Under the pieces are notes generated by a model. The model saw only the letters and a list, made by a program, of their open reading frames with translations. It searched no databases and was not told the DNA's origin. From Gliomastix tumulicola (Eukaryota; Ascomycota; Sordariomycetes; Hypocreales; Bionectriaceae), in assembly GCA_001599755.1 (NCBI GenBank), contig BCHX01000001.1:1426001-1490000 (forward strand): a stretch of DNA of 64,000 nucleotides, in the 5' to 3' direction. The position numbers and the translations under genes were made by a program. Below, in pieces: positions 53,801 to 64,000 of the stretch. Within the stretch, counting starts at the first letter, position 1. The number at the start of each line of letters is the position of its first letter.

Positions 53801-54594
53801 CGATGGGCATCGCTGGCTCGGGACTGTCGATGGAGATGGATGAGCGCATGAAGCACACAAGGGACTTCAAGGAGAAAGGTTTCAAGGCGAACTCGCGCGG
53901 CAACTTCATCCAGGCGCCGTTTGCGACACTCGAGGATCTCTTCCGCAAGCTCCCAGAGAGCATCGGCTTCAACATCGAGATGAAGTATCCCATGCTCCAC
54001 GAGAGCGAGGAACACGAGATGGACACGTACGCCGTCGAGCTCAACTCGTTCTGCGACACGGTCCTGTCCAAGGTCTACGATCTGGCCGGGAAGCGACACA
54101 TCATCTTCAGCTCCTTCAACCCGGACATCTGCCTCTGCCTGAGCTACAAGCAGCCCTCGATCCCTATCCTTTTCCTCACGGATGCAGGGTGCGCTCCCGT
54201 GGGCGACATCCGAGCCTCATCCCTGCAAGAGGCGATTCGATTCGCTAGCCGGTGGAATCTATTAGGAATCGTTTCCGCCGCGGAGCCACTGATCAACAGC
54301 CCAAGGCTTGTCCGGGTGGTCAAGGAGAGCGGGCTCGTATGCGTCAGCTACGGGACTCTCAACAACGACCCACTCATGGTTCAGGTAAGATGACAGCTTG
54401 ATACAGCACTTGTGCATGTTCGTCTCGGATTGCTAACGCCTTGCTTTTTCTCTCACTTGTAGCGCCAAGTCAAGGAGGGCATCGATGCTGTCATCGTGGA
54501 CAGCGTCCTGGCCATCCGAAAGGGCCTAACCACAGGGGAACAGACCGGTGGGACGCCCGAAGCGGAGGAGGAGGAGCCCAAGCTAGAAGGATGA
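50878..54594 (+). CDS. GDE1: Glycerophosphodiester phosphodiesterase GDE1 (SPX-ankyrin-GDPD)
   Basis: Exons 50878-50894, 50960-51078, 51179-54384 and 54463-54594 give 1157 aa. The introns are 65, 100 and 78 bp. ATG 50878 has a fine context (CGCCACCATG) and exon 1 encodes only MKFGR plus two bases. The SPX domain (1 to ~170) reads MKFGRNLPRNQVPEW and YINYKGLKKIIKAA, with the Lys residues that bind inositol pyrophosphates. Ankyrin repeats run from about 265 to 580 (GRLPLHYAAQFG, GETALHVAARYGHHK, TPLHVAAVDGHL). The GDPD domain starts at H806 (GHRGLGKN), with E823, E841/D843 (EFDVQLTKD) and H856 intact, so it should be catalytic. It releases glycerol-3-phosphate from glycerophosphocholine. The sister protein PHO81/NUC-2 shares the layout; the intact active site favours GDE1. 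Confidence 0.92.
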
Positions 54595-57500
54595 GTCAGA
54601 CCTTTTCAAATGTCTAGAGGAAGATTATACCAGAAAAGGGGAGTTGCACCCGAAGGTAGCCGTACAGAGAGAGGGGTTGCGTCCTAGATACATACTGGAG
54701 GGGAACATGTAAGGGATTCATGATAGAGGGTGACATCGGCGAGCACATACTCTAGGCCCAGACCAAGAGCCGAAATGGAGCCAATCGAATCCAGATGCCC
54801 ACCAAGATGCAAGACCAAGGCTAACTCGGAATGAGAGGGCACACACCCTCAGGCTGATTTAGGATCGCAGCCACTCAGCAAGGCAATCAGTTTTGCGGAC
54901 AAAGCGCCGTTGCACGAGACCGAGGCTCATGACTCTGGAACGCTCCGAAGCCGATGGCTGCGTCGACCTGACCATGCCGGTGTCCAATCAGACCTCTCAT
55001 GCCGTCCATCCGATCGGGCCTGATGTATCCCTTGCTGTATCTCTCTGAGACACCCACGGCGCTGGTCGGCTGCCCCCCATCTCGATGAGTCGGGATGGAG
55101 GGGCAGCAGGCCCGAGTCAGAGGGAATCGGCATTTCTCTCATTGGCGCGCGACGGATCCTGCATCAAGATACCCCCCATCCTCTTGTCTCCTCGACCTTC
55201 CCTTCCTTGTGGCTGAACGCCTGGACCCGATCCATCCTTTCTGGGGCATGTCACCCTCCATCAGCCAAGCCGGGAAGGGAGGGGTCCCGACGGAAAGTAG
55301 ATGTTTATCTAGCAGCTGGCCCTTCGGACCGGGCGTGAGCCTGGTGAGGCGGAGGAGGAGGAGGGAGAGGCTCACGCGTCACGCGCGCGCTCGGACCTTT
55401 CTCTGATCTACTCCTCATACGTAGCGAGCTAGATTTCCTTCCCTGTGAGAGAATAACATCCAACACCAGCCTTGCTTCTGGCCCTCCCCACACGTCTTGC
55501 ATAAGCTTCGACTTAAGGGGGCCTCGACGAGGGTCCTTATTGGACTCCGAATCTCCGCCTCAGCTCGACAAGGTTGATAGATCTCAAGGGCATGACGGGG
55601 GTGGTCTCAGAAGAGGAGAAGGAAAAAAAAAAGCAAAGAAAAGCAACAGCAACTGGTATGTGGGCTATCGTCATAATAGAGCTGGGTGAGTCGGCGGTAG
55701 AGCGAGCAGAGCTGAGCAGGATACAAATCCCCAGCAACGATTTCGAGTTCGGGGAATTTGGCGCTTGTCTCTGCCAGCTGCCAGATTACAGACTTTGGTA
55801 TGGGGAGAGAGGTTAGCTTCATGCCCCCGAAGAGTCTGGAAGCAGGTCCGGGGCGGTCAGCAGGCGTAGGAGGCCAACGCGAAAGTGTCATTATCCGCCG
55901 CTAAGCACTGGTACGGGCGGTTAGTTCCCGACTTCCCAAGGCCGTGCGTTAGTTATCTTAGCTCGGCTCACTACTGTACGAATCGTCCCATCATCCCGCG
56001 CCAAGCTGTTGGCAGGCTTGTTGACGCAGTGTATTACGAGTGTGATTGCGCGCGTGTGCCATAAAGCATCATCATCAACTTCCTGTATAGATGTTCGTCA
56101 GCTCATGTCTTGTACAAGAACATGTAAGAAGCTTGGCGTTTGGCTGATCCCGAATGCAACATAACGCACATGCAAAAACGCGAAATCCGACCAGAAACGG
56201 CAGGCGAAGAACCATGCCCGGTGCCGATCAACGCATCGCCCCGGTTTCATCACCTCGCAGTCGCCTCACTTTCTGGGTGCCCGTCGGTTGATTGGCCCAG
56301 CGCTTCTTTCGGAGATGGATGAATACCCTGATCGGTTATTTTCCATCTCTGCTCCAGGCACACCCTGCCCACTGACCCATGTGGTTGGATTGCATCGCAT
56401 TGCATCTGAGCCGTATCCCACCTGCCTCCAGTGCGTCTAGTCGTTGCTGTATGTATGTATCGTGCTCCTCACGGCCGGGCTTTTCGAGGCCAAGTGCTTG
56501 CTCAGGGCTGAGAATACTTTGGCGCTTGCGGCGGGTTTAAGGATAATAGAGGCAAGCACAGGCCACGACTAATAAATTCGGTGATATGCAAGCCCCCCCC
56601 TTGAGGTGGACATGTGATGGATGTCCAAGAGCAGGGAGAAGAGCGGCCAGCAACTGACAGGTCAGCCAAGCCTTCTCAACGTTACTTGCTTGAAATTAGG
56701 TCCTTGAGCTGCCTCGGGGAGGGGGTCCGAGACCCTCTGTCGGGTTGGGCTTCTCTTCGTGAAGTGGTCTGACGGGTGTCATTCCTCTGTTCCAAAAAGC
56801 AAAGTGAGAAGACTACCTCGCTGAGTAGCACTCTGGCCAGCTGATCCGATGCCGTCGGCTTTCGCCACTGTTGTGTCGATGGTGGCCGAGGTCCTGCGTA
56901 ATACCCGGCTCCAGGTGGCTGACGTGGCTGGGATTGGTTGGGCGTCGAGTTTAGGCAAGGGTCGATTAGCAGAAGGGGTGAGCTTTGCTCAAATTCTAGG
57001 TGGTCAGTGGCCGAGCTCCAGTTACACAAAGGGTCGTGTAAGGCGAATCAGCAGTTGAAGATTATCAGCTGGAACCAGTCTCCAGCGCACGACAAAACGC
57101 AAAAGCCTTTGAGTGATGACAGCAGGAGTGGCGGCGAACGGATTTGTCTACCCGTACAGCCACGAGGAGGTCCGATAGTCTTCGGCCTCTTCGTTTTCGT
57201 CTTCTCTGGGGAGGTAATGGAGGAACTGAGACAGGATGGGAGGGTGGCATTGCATACGTAGCGCAGCTTGTCCGTTAGAACGACCCTTATCAGCCCACAC
57301 CAGCACTGAACAGCCGTCTTACAAAGCATCTTGCGTTGGGTCACGCAAGCTGTCTCTTGCTGGACCGGTAGATCCGGGATACCTTCTCGTTGTTATGTGG
57401 AGGACTGGCATTCCCGGCTATAGCCTCCTGACGTTGAGGCTTGCACTCAGAGTGTAGCACCTGCTCGGAGAATTGAGCTTGAGCTTGGGAGCACAAAGCC

Positions 57501-60500
57501 CAAGCCACGACAACGGCCAATTGCCTCGGAGAGTCTGCGATTAGACTCCAAGCCATCCATCCACTCGACCCGAGGGCGAGCCTAGAGCCATGCCAAGGGC
57601 ATCAGCTGGGCTGATGGCCTCTGTTCCGGACCGTCGACATACGAACGTAAAATTCAGTCGCAAATGAGTGAAACCATGTCGAATGCTGCCCAATGGCGCG
57701 CGCCTCTCCCGCAGCTGAACGGCGGCCATGACCACCCCTGCATTGCGCTCCAGAGGGCTCGAGAGGAACTGCTCTGCCTCTCACTGTGAACAATATTCTG
57801 AGAGGAGTACAAAGCCCATAGGGGAGACAAGGCGTACAGAGGGGAAACGGGATCAGTGGAGGGAGAGACAAAGAGAGCTAGAAGGGGGGTTTCGTCTGGC
57901 ACGATTGTGCCCGCGCCGCTTTCGGAAGCATTCTCCCAACCCATGCATCGAGACTTGCAAATGTGTTCGTAAACCTCGGCTTCTAGGGGTGTGCAGTCTC
58001 CCCACATGCCCATCAATAATGAGGCGACCGGTCTGCTTAGAGGTCTCTCGAGGCTTGACATCCTCCGATGAGTCGGCATGAGAAACGCTGGGTCGGCGAT
58101 GACACGGCTCGTGACTGGCTCCGGTGTCAGCCGAAATCTGAGGCGGGCTCGTCGCTCACAATATCCATCGATATTAACACAAAACCAGCCAGATGCGGAG
58201 CCTTGCATCTGTATGCACGTAAAATGAGAAACCAGCCATACACATAACAGATTTCCGAGGGTATACGAGAGTTCCATGCTCGTTTTCCAAAAGCAAAAGT
58301 GTCGGAAGCTGTCAGGAACGGCCGGGCCATGAGACAAAAGTGCTTTCTCTTTCCTTTTTCTCCGTGCTCCATACTGCATCCGCACGCAGCAGCATTGTTC
58401 TGTGCCTGCAAGCTCACCTGCTGGGCTAAAACCACTCTGGCACTATACAGGCAGTGCAGGCAGACCCCTCGGAAAGATACGCGGGTGGAGTGACTGATGA
58501 GTTGCATGGCATGGGTGAGCTCTCTAATATTCAAGCCTTGGCTTGGCTATTGGCCTGCGATGAAGCGTCGCGAAACGGTACCTCTTCGGACTCGCTTACA
58601 GGAGACGGAAGATTTCGTGATGGCGATGGGTGATGGGCGAGTTGCATCTCGACCATGTGACCCAGAGAACATGTACGTATGCGGCTCATCTGCGGAAACG
58701 CACAGCACGGGAATGATGTCGTTGGGCTGCTTTGAGTCCTGGACGGCTTGGTATCATGCATCGGACATGGTCAAACCCTGGTGACATGCGGCATCCTGGC
58801 CCCTGGTTGTTTCAAGAACCCTGAAGCCACGAGGGAACTTGTCGGAAATTGCTGACAATCAATTATCGGGCTCGGGCCGGTGCCAAACCGTATGTAATCC
58901 CTCATGAAACCTTGCATTTCACCGTGCCATGACTAGAAACAGTGGGCGGACAGCCATTGATGCTGGCATCTCATCCCCTGAAACGGACACAAAACTGGCA
59001 GCTTGCGAGTGCGGTGCTGCTTCGAGGACAGGCGACGGGGAGGGGACAAGGGTCGATGAGGCCTGGCATGGACTATGGACGTCACGTCAATCATTCCAGA
59101 AGAGAAGAGAAGAGAAGAGTTGCAGCCCTGGTCCAGGGGAGGCGTGGGGAAGTTGCTTTTCTCCACCACTTCTTTCCAACCTCTGGTCAGCGTGCGCGAA
59201 GAGAAAACTGTTCCGGCGTCGGCGGCGTGATTCTGAGAGTCAAACTCGGTGAGTACTCGGTCCAGTTTGGGCTGGAACATCGGCTTGAATCCTTTGTGCT
59301 CGCGAATGCAACGCCGCATCCGCTTGAATCGGGATATCTCCAGGCTTTGACCTCGGTTTGGAGGTCAAGCTGGATATAGATGGCTGGGGTTTACTATAGA
59401 CGGCTATTTTGAGGTCGGCGGGCGTAAATGCTGGCAGGTTCGCTTACGTGTGAGTCGGCGGAGGTCGGTCTTTAGGATAGGAAAGAAACTTCTTTTCCCG
59501 ATGCTGCTGCCTGCGATCGCCCCGGAAGCCGGGCATGGGTTCCGCCTGGGCTGGGCGGCGCGCGGATTCCTGGGACGGCGGACTATCGTCATTTGTTGCA
59601 ACGGAGGAGACAAGATGCGGCCGTCTGTGTTGCGAGCCACTGCACACCACAAAGCACACACCACTGCCGGATGCATCTCTCAAACTGTCAACCCCACTGG
59701 TTCAAGTTATTAGGCTCACTCGCTTCTTGCGATCAGTCGATGGTCACCACTAGTGCGGCCCGCTAATCGACTTTAAGCAAGCTGCACGCCTCGACTCAGT
59801 CTCGAGTACCGGTGTGGCGTGACGCAGGGAGAGAGAGGCGTGTTTGGCATCCCGTATTGGACACATGGACACATGCCACTGTGGTAGTAGCATTGGCAGC
59901 AGCATCGGGACCAGCAGCGCTGCGGTGCGCCGCGCCCTCGACTTGCGGGTTCTCGCTGGCCTCAAGATGCGGCCCAGATGACCGGGTAGGGAGTCGACGA
60001 TTAATGAGGTGACCAGGACGGTGGGACATGCCGGCACAGCCAATAGCGCACGGACAAGAAAAGAAGTCGAGTAGGTAATTCGTCCGCTATTATTGCAGAT
60101 ATTATAGGTCCGGAAGGTTGCAGTGGTGCGGGCACGTGCAGCGGGCATTTGAAGCGGGCATTTGCAGCGGGCATGCAGCTGAGCATGCAGCATCGGTATC
60201 TGTCCAGCAAGTCAGGAACGCAAGAAGTGTCCGAAATGTACGTACCCGCATGTGCATGCGATGGTGCATCTGAGGTGCATGCGAGGCAAGTGTATGCGAG
60301 GCAAGTGCCAGGGGTATGGGTGCGGGTGCCTGCCTCCGTGAAGCTGCAGCCCAGGCAAGGGAGGAACGACTGGCTGATACTTGCCTGCTGCTGCTAGTAC
60401 TGCAGCGTCAACGCACAGTGGGCGTATGGCGTACCTACTACTAGTACCTGACTCGTTTGTTTTGCTCCCAGCTTGCTGATTGCTCCTTCCCCCTGGCGTT

Positions 60501-62730
60501 GATGGGCAAAATGGAGCCTGTTCTGGTAGAAGGTCCATCCAGCCAAGCCAGCTCCATCCTCCATACCCAACCTCGTCCACTCCTTCCCTCGTTGCATGAC
60601 GAGGTAATTACGACTAATTAGTCCCCGATACGAAATCCAAATCCCAGAATCAAAATCAAATTCGATTCAGGACAGCCCATCTTGGCGGCCCTTTCCCTCT
60701 GCCCACGACATGAGATGAGCTCCTCAGCCGAAAAGCCTGCAAAAGGCCTGCACCAGCCCAGTCAAGGCCAGCAGACGCCGGTCGGGCCCACTGCCTGCTC
60801 CACAGTCTCCCTCCTGACAGCCTGAGGACCTGACAGACAGCCAGCTAACACTGGGATCAGGGCACTTGGACAGCCACGCCAATTCTGGAGCATTCTTCAG
60901 GTGCGTTACATTGCGAGGAAATAATGTGGGAGAACGTGTCGATCAGGTTCTCCTCCAGCACCTGGCTCCCTGGCATGGCACCTGGCCAGCCTGGCTCCCT
61001 TCGGCTTGGTCCTTGGTCCTTGGGACCTGGCCCCCTCGCCCGTTACTACCACCCTCAGGCTCGCCCAATGTGGCGCCCCCTTTCTCTTCTTCCACCCCCG
61101 GTCCTGGCCCTGGCCTGATCCCGGCCCTGTCTCTCTCTGCTCTGATTCTGCGCGGTGCTCTTGACGCTACCACTGCTTTTCTCAGCTACACGCCCCCCCC
61201 CTCTCCAGGGACTAACTAGTAGTCCACCGAAGCTACTTACGGGTACCAGCTGTACTTCTCCCCGTTCTCTCCCCTCCCCTCCCACTGAAGCAAGGGAGGC
61301 TTCCCAAGGTACATGTCAGTCCTGCTCAGGGCCTCACAGGCACTCTCTACGCTGCGGAATACTGCTACCTCCCCGGTGTGTACATGCAGCCGTATTCCGC
61401 ACTACTGCTCCCTTCTCCTTGCAGCTTCCCCCCGTACTTTGTCAAGTACCGACCTGTCAGATACTCTTGGCCATGCTCATAAAAGAACATCCCTCTCTGT
61501 AATCTGCAGTGGGATACGTACATAATTTGGTCCCTTTGGCTCTGGAAACCTCGTCCACGGCTGATCCGACCTGTCTGACCGTCGATGAGGCCCCTCCGTG
61601 TGTTACAGCCCAGCTCTCCCGCCCTCTCATGAACGCCGGCCTGTCTCAAGCGTCCTTGCTTTTTTCGGTGTCTTTCTTGTCGCATTGCTGTGTCTCGCTT
61701 ATTCATCTGTTAGCTCAAGGGCAGCCCTCGAGCACTGTTTTGTTTCGTCGACCCTCATTCCAGACTCGATCACGCTGGCCGGTCTATGATTCTTGCACCT
61801 CTCGGCTTCCAGCTTTTTCCAGCGTCTTCCCGAGTTCTGAGTCAAAGCTCAGCAGTTCTCGCCTCCTCCGTATAGGGGTGTATCGTATCCTTACATCACC
61901 CTCTCCCCCAGGCTCAATGATGCGCGTGGCGTTGGCTTGCTGGACCATCTTATGAACTGATATCTGCACCCAAAACATCGGCTTGACCACTATTCGGCGA
62001 CCCCTGAGCGTTATGACCAAGGGGGACGACGTTTGCCGCTTCCTTTCCTCTCATGTAAGTGCATCTCATTCGCTATCTCACTTCCTGTCCCTTGAGCCTC
62101 CTCCCGATCTCGTGTCCTGCCTGTCGGGACACACAGACCTGAATTCCGCCCACGGTCTTTTCTGAGTCAACCCCTGGTGTGTCCAGGCTTAGATGAAGCG
62201 GAGGGCATCATCCCTTTTGGCATGCAAACACATTCACATCCATCCATCCATCCATCCATACATACATATGCGTCTCGACCCGTTCACTCTTCCTCTGCCC
62301 CCGTCTTCTCTCCACATGCTGATTCTGACGCTTCTGAGGCGCACTCTCGGGCATCAGTGACACCTACGGAACCCGAAGAGCTACAGTCGCCCCGACTGTC
62401 TCTACCATGCATCACGACTGATTCTCTGGATTCCTGTCACTCGCCCCGTCTTCTAGGACGAATTGTGGTATCTGACGCACATGCCCCGAGTGACGAGACT
62501 TAGCGCTCATCCTTCTTCTCTTCTCGTTGCGTCCTTACCTTTTCACATCTAAGCCGTCGACCGTGGCTCTTCTTATTTTGCAGCGTCTTTGTCGCGGTGC
62601 AAGTATACCGTGCTTCATCGAAGCTTCCTTCGTTTCCACAACACAGCTGCTGTGGCCAGCTCTATCGCTTCTTCGCCTGGCTTGCTCATTTTATCACACA
62701 CACACCTGCATATCAACATACAACGAAATC
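54595..62730. other. 8.1 kb gene-poor region and leader of the zinc-finger gene
   Basis: Far longer than any other gap in the window. Open frames are short or lack protein character on both strands; I support no gene. It contains GC-rich unique sequence, AGAAG repeats at about 59098-59119, tandem repeats with GCATGC sites at 60140-60305, and CATC repeats at about 62238-62265. From about 60.9 kb the plus strand is markedly C/T-rich, suiting a long 5' leader of the gene at 62731, with many upstream ATGs. Non-coding transcripts or a small species-specific gene cannot be excluded. Confidence 0.5.
60140..60305. repeat. Short tandem repeats with four GCATGC sites
   Basis: A 13 bp unit AGCGGGCATTTGM occurs in tandem at 60140, 60153 and 60166 (third copy diverges into GCATGC). 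A 15 bp unit TGCATGCGAGGCAAG is repeated with one mismatch at 60276 and 60291. GCATGC palindromes lie at 60171, 60183, 60254 and 60277. This could be a regulatory site cluster or replication slippage. Confidence 0.75.
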
Positions 62731-64000
62731 ATGGAGCTCATGGAATTGATGGAACACGAACCTACCTACCGCCCACACAGATGTCAATGGACTGGCTGCG
62801 ACAAGGTATTGCTTCTCCCCTAACGCCCGATAATATCAGCTGCTAAGCGTTGGATGCAGAGCTTCAACAGGAAATCTGACCTCCAAAGACACTACCGCAT
62901 TCATACTAACGAGAGGCCATATCGGTGCCCCGTGGAAAACTGCGGCAAGAGCTTCATCCAGCAGAGTGCTCTGACAGTCCACAACCGTACGCACACAGGC
63001 GAGAAGCCTCACAAGTGCACTCACGAAGGTTGCGGGAAGTCCTTCTCAGATGTAAGTTGCTTCCTTCCTTCCTTCGAGATCTTTTGCAGCGAGCACAAGT
63101 CCAACGGATCTCCTAGTCGTCGAGTCTCGCACGGCACCGCAGAATCCATACAGGTAAACGGCCCTACAAATGCACCAAGAACGGGTGCCAGAAGAGGTGA
63201 GGTCCATCGAGCTGTCCGGAATAACATCACCATTTTTGACAAGTCTCCAGCTTCTGCCGCAAAACAACCTTGATCAAACACCAGAGAAGGACGCATCAAG
63301 TTTCCACCAGCCAGATCAGTGCCCCTGAAGAGGAGGAGTCAGGGTCAGAGAGGCCGGAAGGTCCGCCCACGCCTCATCAAGATGGCGTGATGTGGACGGC
63401 ACCGACGATACCGTCCCAAAGCCGACTCGAGCCGACTTTGCCACCATCTTTGCATTCAACACACGCACCTTCCATGGCAGGTCCTGGAAAGCATACGGAA
63501 TATGCTGTGTCGCACGGCTATGATCAATCACGGAGCCACTTTGCACCCCGTGAGCACGCAGCACCGGCTATGACCACAGTGCTCAGCCAGAACCAGCACC
63601 AGCATCATCACCAGCCTCACCATCACGACGGGAGGGCTGGTAGCCACGTCGCTCACAACGGCATTCCTCAGACGTTCGTAGCAGAACATCCTAACCCTAG
63701 CCTTGGTCTTGTGAACGTCGAGGCCATTCCGAGATCCTACCATGGAAACGAGTATCCGCATGGTCAATCTCGCATGGGTAGCTTCTCATCTGTTCACGAA
63801 ATCCACATCCCTAACACTAGCAACCCTGCTGAGATGCCAGCTAGCAACCATGGGAGTCCATATGGAAGCGAACCCTACTCGGCCCTACCAGCAGACCGAG
63901 TCCCTCAGAGCCTACAGCAGCATCGCGCACGATCACACGACGAAATCCCGATGATGGCCTATCAAGGCCAACAGTTACAACCTCTCGAACAGCAACCACA
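62731..64000 (+). CDS. C2H2 zinc-finger transcription factor (partial, runs off window)
   Basis: Exons 62731-62805, 62860-63051, 63117-63196 and 63251-64000 onward, at least 365 aa. The introns are 54, 65 and 54 bp. Four consecutive C2H2 fingers: CQWTGCDKSFNRKSDLQRHY, CPVENCGKSFIQQSALTVH, CTHEGCGKSFSDSSSLARH and CTKNGCQKSFCRKTTLIKH. Linkers are of TNERPY, TGEKPH and TGKRPY type, typical of DNA-binding fingers. Three introns cut the finger block, each near the GCxKSF turn. The protein opens with a Met/Glu/Leu motif, MELMELMEHEP. After the fingers comes an acidic Glu/Ser patch, then a His/Gln/Pro/Ser-rich, probably disordered region to the window end. A transcriptional role is inferred from the fingers; the targets are unknown. 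Confidence 0.9.

Noticed and set aside
47023..54594. Secondary-metabolite gene cluster near the reductases
   Set aside because: The SDR and GRE2-like genes are not beside any backbone synthase; neighbours are housekeeping genes.
57654..58385. 243-codon minus-strand frame in the gene-poor region
   Set aside because: No recognisable pattern, no helix/strand regularity and no supporting splice sites; too weak to call.
54595..62730. Transposon or RIP-mutated remnant
   Set aside because: No terminal repeats, no transposase or reverse-transcriptase motifs and no AT-rich skew.
1..64000. CRISPR arrays, operons and Shine-Dalgarno sites
   Set aside because: Spliced genes with small eukaryotic introns show this is a fungal nuclear sequence; no regularly spaced repeats exist.

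Overview
This 64 kb window is nuclear DNA of a filamentous ascomycete, most likely a Sordariomycete. The gene density is about one per 2 to 3 kb. Introns are mostly 54 to 131 bp, with GT...AG ends and CTAAC, CTGAC or CTGAT branch sites. UTRs are rich in pyrimidines and simple repeats, and the protein set is typical of Pezizomycotina. I support 22 protein genes, most with exon models rebuilt from splice sites and reading phase, and one tRNA gene. I see no rRNA, CRISPR array, transposon or phage.

Layout. 1-4.5 kb: no gene. 4.5-18.3 kb: a coiled-coil protein, a PPOX-family flavin-fold protein, UPF3 (nonsense-mediated decay), the PP2A-like phosphatase PPG1, TYW2/TRM12 (wybutosine synthesis), the secreted EF-hand protein SSP120, ORC6 (replication origin complex) and a short-chain dehydrogenase. 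18.3-21.3 kb: a repeat-rich leader region. 21.3-30 kb: a Cys-rich single-pass membrane protein with a polyQ/polyP tail, a GRE2/DFR-like reductase, an unrecognised protein, the cyclophilin CYP10 (PPIL3 type) and an arrestin-fold protein. 30.7-32.5 kb: an intron-containing tRNA-Leu(UAG) divergent from SEN54. 36.3-49.2 kb: a protein with a duplicated unknown domain and a 1.45 kb intron, ZPR1, an RNase P/MRP Rpr2-type subunit, a protein with PD-(D/E)XK nuclease-like motifs, a CZIB/DUF866 zinc protein and a mitochondrial PPR-like protein. 50.9-54.6 kb: GDE1 (SPX, ankyrin, GDPD). 54.6-62.7 kb: a gene-poor 8 kb stretch ending in the leader of a C2H2 zinc-finger factor that runs off the window.

Functional themes. 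RNA metabolism recurs: UPF3, TYW2, SEN54, the Rpr2-type subunit, a PPR-like protein and a spliced tRNA. In an ascomycete genome this is co-location of independent housekeeping genes, not an operon. The best candidates for undescribed biology are the duplicated-domain protein (36.3-40.0 kb), the PD-(D/E)XK-like protein (44.0-45.6 kb), the Cys-rich membrane protein (21.3-23.3 kb) and the 8 kb gene-poor region with its GCATGC-rich tandem repeats. I found no clear self-contained new system.
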